DNA of 64,000 nucleotides from an uncultured Clostridia bacterium. Lineage in GTDB: Bacteria > Bacillota > Clostridia > TANB77 > CAG-508. The notes under the pieces are model-generated. The model had not been told where the DNA came from and did no database searches. It saw only the letters and a list, made by a program, of their open reading frames with translations. Position 1 is the stretch's first letter, and every line of letters begins with the position of its first letter. Of this stretch, positions 60,415 to 64,000 are shown in pieces. Both the position numbers and the translations under genes were made by a program. The stretch is taken from assembly GCA_934167095.1 (NCBI GenBank), contig CAKPKE010000007.1, forward strand, positions 10,044 through 74,043, given 5' to 3'.

Positions 60415-60479
60415 TGCAATACATTTGTTATGCATATTAATTATATTTATTTGCATATAATATATATAAATGTATTGCA
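60415..60479. repeat. Large inverted repeat in the promoter region of the RHH gene
   Basis: The perfect 12-bp arms TGCAATACATTT (60415-60426) and AAATGTATTGCA (60468-60479) enclose 41 nt that hold a weaker inner palindrome (ATGCATA and TGCATAT) and a TATAAT at 60456. This fits an operator bound by a dimeric or multimeric regulator. Confidence 0.55.
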
Positions 60480-60492
60480 GAGGAGAGTATTA

Positions 60493-60669
60493 ATGAAAAA
60501 ATTTAAAATACCTTCAATCCCACCAACTACTAATAAATGTATTAGATTTCCAAATAACATTATAGAAGAAGTAGAAAATGCAATAAAGGGTAAAGATTGC
60601 ACCTTTACCGCTTTTGTAGTAGAAGCAGTAAGAGTTGCATTATCAAACTTAGAAGAAGAAGATAAATAA
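60493..60669 (+). CDS. Small ribbon-helix-helix-like DNA-binding protein (58 aa)
   Basis: A Met-Arepressor-like fold is suggested by NKCIRFPNNIIEEVENAIKGKDCTFTAFVVEAVRVALSNLEEE. A short strand (CIRFP) is followed by two helices with the FxxFVVEAVRxAL pattern, as in YlcI/Arc-like regulators. GAGGAG precedes ATG 60493; the frame reaches 60430 but has no ribosome site there. It is probably an autoregulator of this region via the inverted repeat at 60415-60479. No toxin partner is adjacent. Confidence 0.75.
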   Translation: MKKFKIPSIPPTTNKCIRFPNNIIEEVENAIKGKDCTFTAFVVEAVRVALSNLEEEDK

Positions 60670-60675
60670 TAAAAA

Positions 60676-60718
60676 ATAAAATAAGGAGAAAATATAATAT
60701 ATCTTCTCCTTATTTTGC
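60676..60718 (+). terminator. Terminator-like hairpin after the RHH gene
   Basis: AATAAGGAGAA and TTCTCCTTATT form an 11-bp stem; the T tail is short. Confidence 0.6.
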
Positions 60719-60850
60719 TTTAATCTATTGTATAAGTCTTTTTAATATCATTTGGGGCTACTATTTCTCAAATAATAATGTTATTGCTTTTTCGAACCTT
60801 TATTGATACAATATTTTAAATTATAGGAATACTAAAGAGGTGACATTTTT

Positions 60851-62536
60851 GTGAATATTGTAACAGAAAAAGAAATCCACGGAAGATTATTAGATGGAAT
60901 TAACACATTATTATCACTTAACAATAATGATTTTGAAAAAGTAATTTCATTATTGCAAGTTTCTAAAGATAAAATAAATGATAAAATATGTTTTTATTAT
61001 AGCTCTGATAAATGTGAAGCACCCAATAGACCCATTACTTTAGGCCTTGAGGATCGTAGTAATAGTAGATGTTATTTTAGTAATATTCCGTCAATGCCTG
61101 AAATTTTTAGGCAATTATCAAATATGCTAAATGATAAAAGCGAAGAAACATCTAAAAGAATTTTAGAAATACTTAATTCAAGAAATATTGATGCTTTAAA
61201 GAGTTTGTATTGTGAACAAAACAATGCTGAATTAGTAAGCAAACTATTTGAAATATTAGAAAATCCTGACACTTTGCAAAGATTTTTAGACTATGAAAAT
61301 AACTTTGAATATTTTTCTGGTAATGATAACAGCTTAAAAATTCAAGATTATTTTAGATTACTGGGAAATATTTTTGGAAATATAAAAGATAATGGTGAAT
61401 TAAAAAATGCCAAAAGCATATCAGACGATTTTTATATTCCTAATCTAGATTCAATAATAGCATCAGTTAAAGATATCTATCAAAATTACAATGTTGATAG
61501 ATATGTTGATCCTAAATACGAATTTAAGGACATAGACATTACTTCTAATTATAAAGAAGTAATCAGAAAAGGCGATGAGCCTGATTTTACGGTTAATCAA
61601 AAATTAAAAGAGTCAATTTTTGATGGTATGCCTAAAAACTTGTCTTTAGAAGAACAAGCTATGTATATATATGTAAAATTATGCACTATACTCGAATATG
61701 ATGAAGAATATATGTATAGGAACAAAGGAATTTCACCTGAATTCAAGAGTACTTTTTCAGAAGAACATTTAGAACAAATTGTTCCTAAATCAAAAATAAC
61801 ATGTTTTGATTTTTCTAGACTGTACGCCAAACTAATTAATGAATTAGACGGAGATATTGAAGCTGTTATTATTTCTGAAGGAGCAACTCAAGGCCATTTT
61901 TCTGTTGGTTTTTATACAGATAAAATTTCAACAGTACTTGAAGCAATAAACATTGATGGAAAAAAAGATCCAACAAATGATTTAATGAAAGCAAAAAACG
62001 GAATAAAATTACGAGGAATCAAACCAATATCAGATAAAACTCATGTAATAAATCCTGCATTAGAAAAAGCTTACGAATCTATATATGGAAGGTCTGCATT
62101 ATCAATAAAAGGTTTTGTACAGCAAATAAAAAGTTTACCTAAAAACGATATTCCTGATGATTTAAAATTAAAATTGCAATCATTTATTGAGGTAATGCTA
62201 GAAAAAGGAATTACTGGAAACGAGTTTGTTCAAACTTTGGATGGTATGTATAAGTCACATTTCTTTGGGGCAGGTGTAGAAAAAGCATATTTAGGAAGAA
62301 GATTAGAGCAAAATGGCGAAAAACACATTCAGAGAATGGTACTATTTAGACAAAGCTCAGAGGATGAACAAAAGGAACCTAATTTGTTTTTAATAGATAC
62401 ATCTACACTTAATATAGTAGAACCAACTTCACAACAGCTTATAGAAAAGCTAAATAATGGCAATATTGTTTATGAAAGTGAAGAACATAAAATTCCTGGA
62501 ATAGATGAGGAGGCTCAAGATGGTGCAAATAGATGA
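60851..62536 (+). CDS. Transglutaminase-like domain protein of unknown role (561 aa)
   Basis: A 561-aa protein with no signal peptide or membrane helix. The middle (about 305-390) has a transglutaminase-like triad: C318 in KITCFDFSRLYAKLI, H349 in GHFSVGFY and D369 in INIDGKKDP, in the family order and spacing. The N-terminal 300 aa are mostly helical with no motif I know, and the C-terminus is alpha-helical. GTG 60851 is the start with GAGGTGA upstream. A small gene overlaps its end. An intracellular protease, amidase or peptide-modifying enzyme is likely; the target is unknown. Confidence 0.65.
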   Translation: MNIVTEKEIHGRLLDGINTLLSLNNNDFEKVISLLQVSKDKINDKICFYYSSDKCEAPNRPITLGLEDRSNSRCYFSNIPSMPEIFRQLSNMLNDKSEETSKRILEILNSRNIDALKSLYCEQNNAELVSKLFEILENPDTLQRFLDYENNFEYFSGNDNSLKIQDYFRLLGNIFGNIKDNGELKNAKSISDDFYIPNLDSIIASVKDIYQNYNVDRYVDPKYEFKDIDITSNYKEVIRKGDEPDFTVNQKLKESIFDGMPKNLSLEEQAMYIYVKLCTILEYDEEYMYRNKGISPEFKSTFSEEHLEQIVPKSKITCFDFSRLYAKLINELDGDIEAVIISEGATQGHFSVGFYTDKISTVLEAINIDGKKDPTNDLMKAKNGIKLRGIKPISDKTHVINPALEKAYESIYGRSALSIKGFVQQIKSLPKNDIPDDLKLKLQSFIEVMLEKGITGNEFVQTLDGMYKSHFFGAGVEKAYLGRRLEQNGEKHIQRMVLFRQSSEDEQKEPNLFLIDTSTLNIVEPTSQQLIEKLNNGNIVYESEEHKIPGIDEEAQDGANR

Positions 62537-62954
62537 ATTAAAAATAATGAATTATACAATGATAAATTATCTAAAAAAGCTAGGAATGGATGCCAAGAGA
62601 AATGAAATTATACAAGAAATATTTAAAGATGATGCTTGTTTTTTCAAGATGAGTAAAAATGATGCACTTTTAATATTAAACGAAGTTGGTGTAAAAGAAA
62701 ATATTGAAGAAATCTATTCAAATTTAATATCGAGTGATACATTTTATGATTTATATAACAATGAAAAAATAGATGAAAAAGATCCCGATGTTATTATTAA
62801 ATACAAAATTTATGATTGTGATAATTTATTCAATAAACAAAATAAAGTTAATAGACAATCAGAAAAACAAGAAACATCTTTAATAGAAAATAAAAAATTC
62901 AGTTTTTGGAATAACTTATTTAATAAATTGAAAAGATTTTTTACCAAAAAATAA
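62520..62954 (+). CDS. Small partner protein with basic C-terminal helix (144 aa)
   Basis: A 144-aa helical protein, not recognised. KIMNYTMINYLKKLGMDAKRNEIIQEIFKDDACFFKMSKNDALLILNEVGV forms the N-terminal half; the end is a strongly basic amphipathic helix (FWNNLFNKLKRFFTKK) that could bind membrane or nucleic acid. AGGAGG lies 6 nt before ATG 62520, inside the previous gene, which overlaps by 17 nt. Such coupling suggests that the two proteins work together. Confidence 0.65.
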   Translation: MVQIDELKIMNYTMINYLKKLGMDAKRNEIIQEIFKDDACFFKMSKNDALLILNEVGVKENIEEIYSNLISSDTFYDLYNNEKIDEKDPDVIIKYKIYDCDNLFNKQNKVNRQSEKQETSLIENKKFSFWNNLFNKLKRFFTKK

Positions 62955-62959
62955 AATTT

Positions 62960-62992
62960 CCCCACATACCTAAATATGTGGGAGTTTTTTTA
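62960..62992. terminator. Bidirectional terminator
   Basis: CCCACATA and TATGTGGG form an 8-bp stem with loop CCTAAA, followed by AGTTTTTTT; it separates convergent genes. Confidence 0.8.
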
Positions 62993-63670
62993 TTCTATAT
63001 ATCCAAATTTTTTCATTCTTTCTTTTTCGCTATTTGATAGCTCTTTCAACCATATTGAGAATTTTTTATAATCCTCATTTCTTAAAAATTCAAAATACTT
63101 TACTCTATCATCTTTTGAAATAACAACTGGAGGTAAATTATTTTTTATTAGTTCGTAATTCATAAATAATCTACCAGTTCTACCATTGCCATCCTCAAAA
63201 GGATGTATTTTTTCAAATTCAATATGATATTTTGCAATCTTTTCAAATATCTCTTGATTATCATTATTGTAATTATATACAAAATAGTTCATTAAATTTG
63301 GTATTTTCTCGGGTTCTGGTGGTATATGATCACTTCCTTGAATAAATACCTGTATTTTTCTAAAGCCTTGAGTTTCTTTTATATTTTTATTTATAGTCTC
63401 ATTGATTTCTTTTATTAATCGTTCATCAAATTCTGCATTACTTTGCAAGTTTTTAAAAACAAATTCTAATGCGTTTTTGTGGTTAATTGCTTCATATATT
63501 TCTCTTGGTTCTTTTCCCTCAATTTTAAAGCTATTGTCATTGTATAAAATTGCATAAGTTTCAGCATAAGTAAGAGTATTTCCTTCAATAGCATTTGAAT
63601 GATATGTGCTTCTAGTAATAAGATCTTCTATATATTCTTTATTATTTATTATGAAATCCAGGATTTTCAT
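62990..63670 (-). CDS. Fic-domain protein (predicted AMP transferase)
   Basis: The 226-aa protein carries the Fic motif HPFEDGNGRTGR (156-167), including His156, Glu, Asn, Gly and both Arg needed to transfer AMP onto target hydroxyls. An autoinhibitory helix is at the N-terminus: SNAIEGN (25-31), the (S/T)xxxE(G/N) motif, so this is a self-inhibited class of Fic. QGSDHIPPEP is the target-docking flap. Length and layout match single-domain Fic proteins. It is monocistronic with no antitoxin beside it. Confidence 0.92.
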   Translation of the reverse strand: MKILDFIINNKEYIEDLITRSTYHSNAIEGNTLTYAETYAILYNDNSFKIEGKEPREIYEAINHKNALEFVFKNLQSNAEFDERLIKEINETINKNIKETQGFRKIQVFIQGSDHIPPEPEKIPNLMNYFVYNYNNDNQEIFEKIAKYHIEFEKIHPFEDGNGRTGRLFMNYELIKNNLPPVVISKDDRVKYFEFLRNEDYKKFSIWLKELSNSEKERMKKFGYIE

Positions 63671-63721
63671 ATATTTTTTCTCCTATATAATAAGCTTTGG
63701 TACTCTCACAATAGATTTTAT

Positions 63722-63753
63722 TATAAAAATAGAGTAGAAATTACTTTCTACTC
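63722..63753 (-). terminator. Terminator of tRNA-Pro
   Basis: GAGTAGAAA and TTTCTACTC form a 9-bp stem followed by TATTTTTATAA on the minus strand. Confidence 0.8.
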
Positions 63754-63759
63754 AAAGTA

Positions 63760-63835
63760 TGGTCGAGGTGACAGGGATCGAACCTGCGACCTCATGGTCC
63801 CAAACCACGCGCGCTACCAACTGCGCTACACCTCG
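63760..63835 (-). tRNA. tRNA-Pro (TGG)
   Basis: A 76-nt cloverleaf with encoded CCA and anticodon TGG in loop TTTGGGA. The acceptor stem CGAGGTG/CACCTCG starts with the C1-G72 pair typical of bacterial tRNA-Pro. Confidence 0.97.
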
Positions 63836-63865
63836 AATTAAGTACTATTGCTAAAGTACTTATCT

Positions 63866-63894
63866 AATATACCATACTTTTTTTATTTTTTCAA
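63866..63894 (-). promoter_or_regulatory. Promoter of tRNA-Pro
   Basis: TTGAAA (63894-63889) and TATATT (63871-63866), spacer 17 nt. The remaining bases to 64000 show nothing recognisable. Confidence 0.6.
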
Positions 63895-64000
63895 TGGTTT
63901 TTAGAAATTTTTTTATTTTTTTGCTGTAGGTTAGTCAATCATTTGTCACAAATTATTTAAAATAAATACTTTGAGCACCTATATTGCAAATAACGATTCT

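Noticed and set aside
63599..63841. Plus-strand 80-aa frame
   Set aside because: It runs antisense through tRNA-Pro and its terminator; a common spurious annotation.

Overview
The window is very AT-rich, with Gram-positive Shine-Dalgarno sites (AAGGAGG type), frequent TTG and GTG starts, and near-consensus TTGACA/TATAAT promoters with 16-18 nt spacers. It carries an oxygen-sensitive class III ribonucleotide reductase and many families typical of clostridia: DUF5711, CmpB-type permease, VanW, LCP, an S11 carboxypeptidase and a Gld-like ABC exporter. This fits an uncultured anaerobic Clostridia-type bacterium, probably from the gut. No rRNA or other marker is present to place it more exactly.

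Layout. 1-1200: the N-terminal part of a gene running off the left edge, then a complete type III toxin-antitoxin locus, made of a promoter, two pseudoknot repeats, a terminator and a ToxN/AbiQ-family toxin. 1300-4210: nrdD-nrdG. 4.6-24.4 kb: a cell-surface island on the minus strand with two giant paralogous SdrD_B-domain proteins flanking a 1651-aa DUF11/SdrD_B protein, preceded by a papain-like protease with Ig-like repeats. 24.5-25.3 kb: yefM-yoeB and initiator tRNA-Met. 25.4-37.8 kb: envelope and housekeeping genes (ComEA, D,D-carboxypeptidase, LCP ligase, CvpA, DUF5711, YkvI, three-gene Gld-like ABC system, YhbY, small membrane proteins). 38-40.4 kb: tRNA-Arg and an ECF sigma/anti-sigma operon with a likely target gene. 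40.4-51.4 kb: DUF4143 ATPase, radical SAM, M18 aminopeptidase, VanW, LemA, DUF2207, left-handed beta-helix protein, a coiled-coil protein of unknown function and an RpiB-like isomerase. 51.5-52.9 kb: three small genes richer in G+C than their surroundings, two of them a duplicated cassette with an almost identical structured leader. 53.0-54.4 kb: FAD/Rieske oxidoreductase.

54.4-59.8 kb is the most interesting block. It is one plus-strand operon encoding a MORN-repeat membrane protein, a His-Xaa-Ser repeat precursor (HxsA), HxsD, an A24 prepilin-peptidase-like membrane protein, and two radical SAM proteins (HxsC, and HxsB with a SPASM-type C-terminus). This is a His-Xaa-Ser peptide-maturation system. 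The peptidase and the MORN protein look like dedicated partners. The inferred flow is synthesis of HxsA, modification of its HxS repeats by HxsB/HxsC with HxsD, and membrane processing and display aided by the peptidase.

59.8-64 kb: a DUF4352 lipoprotein-like protein, a ribbon-helix-helix regulator with a large inverted repeat in its promoter, a transglutaminase-like protein with a small overlapping partner, a Fic protein and tRNA-Pro. All functional calls were made by reading motifs; no database search was possible.
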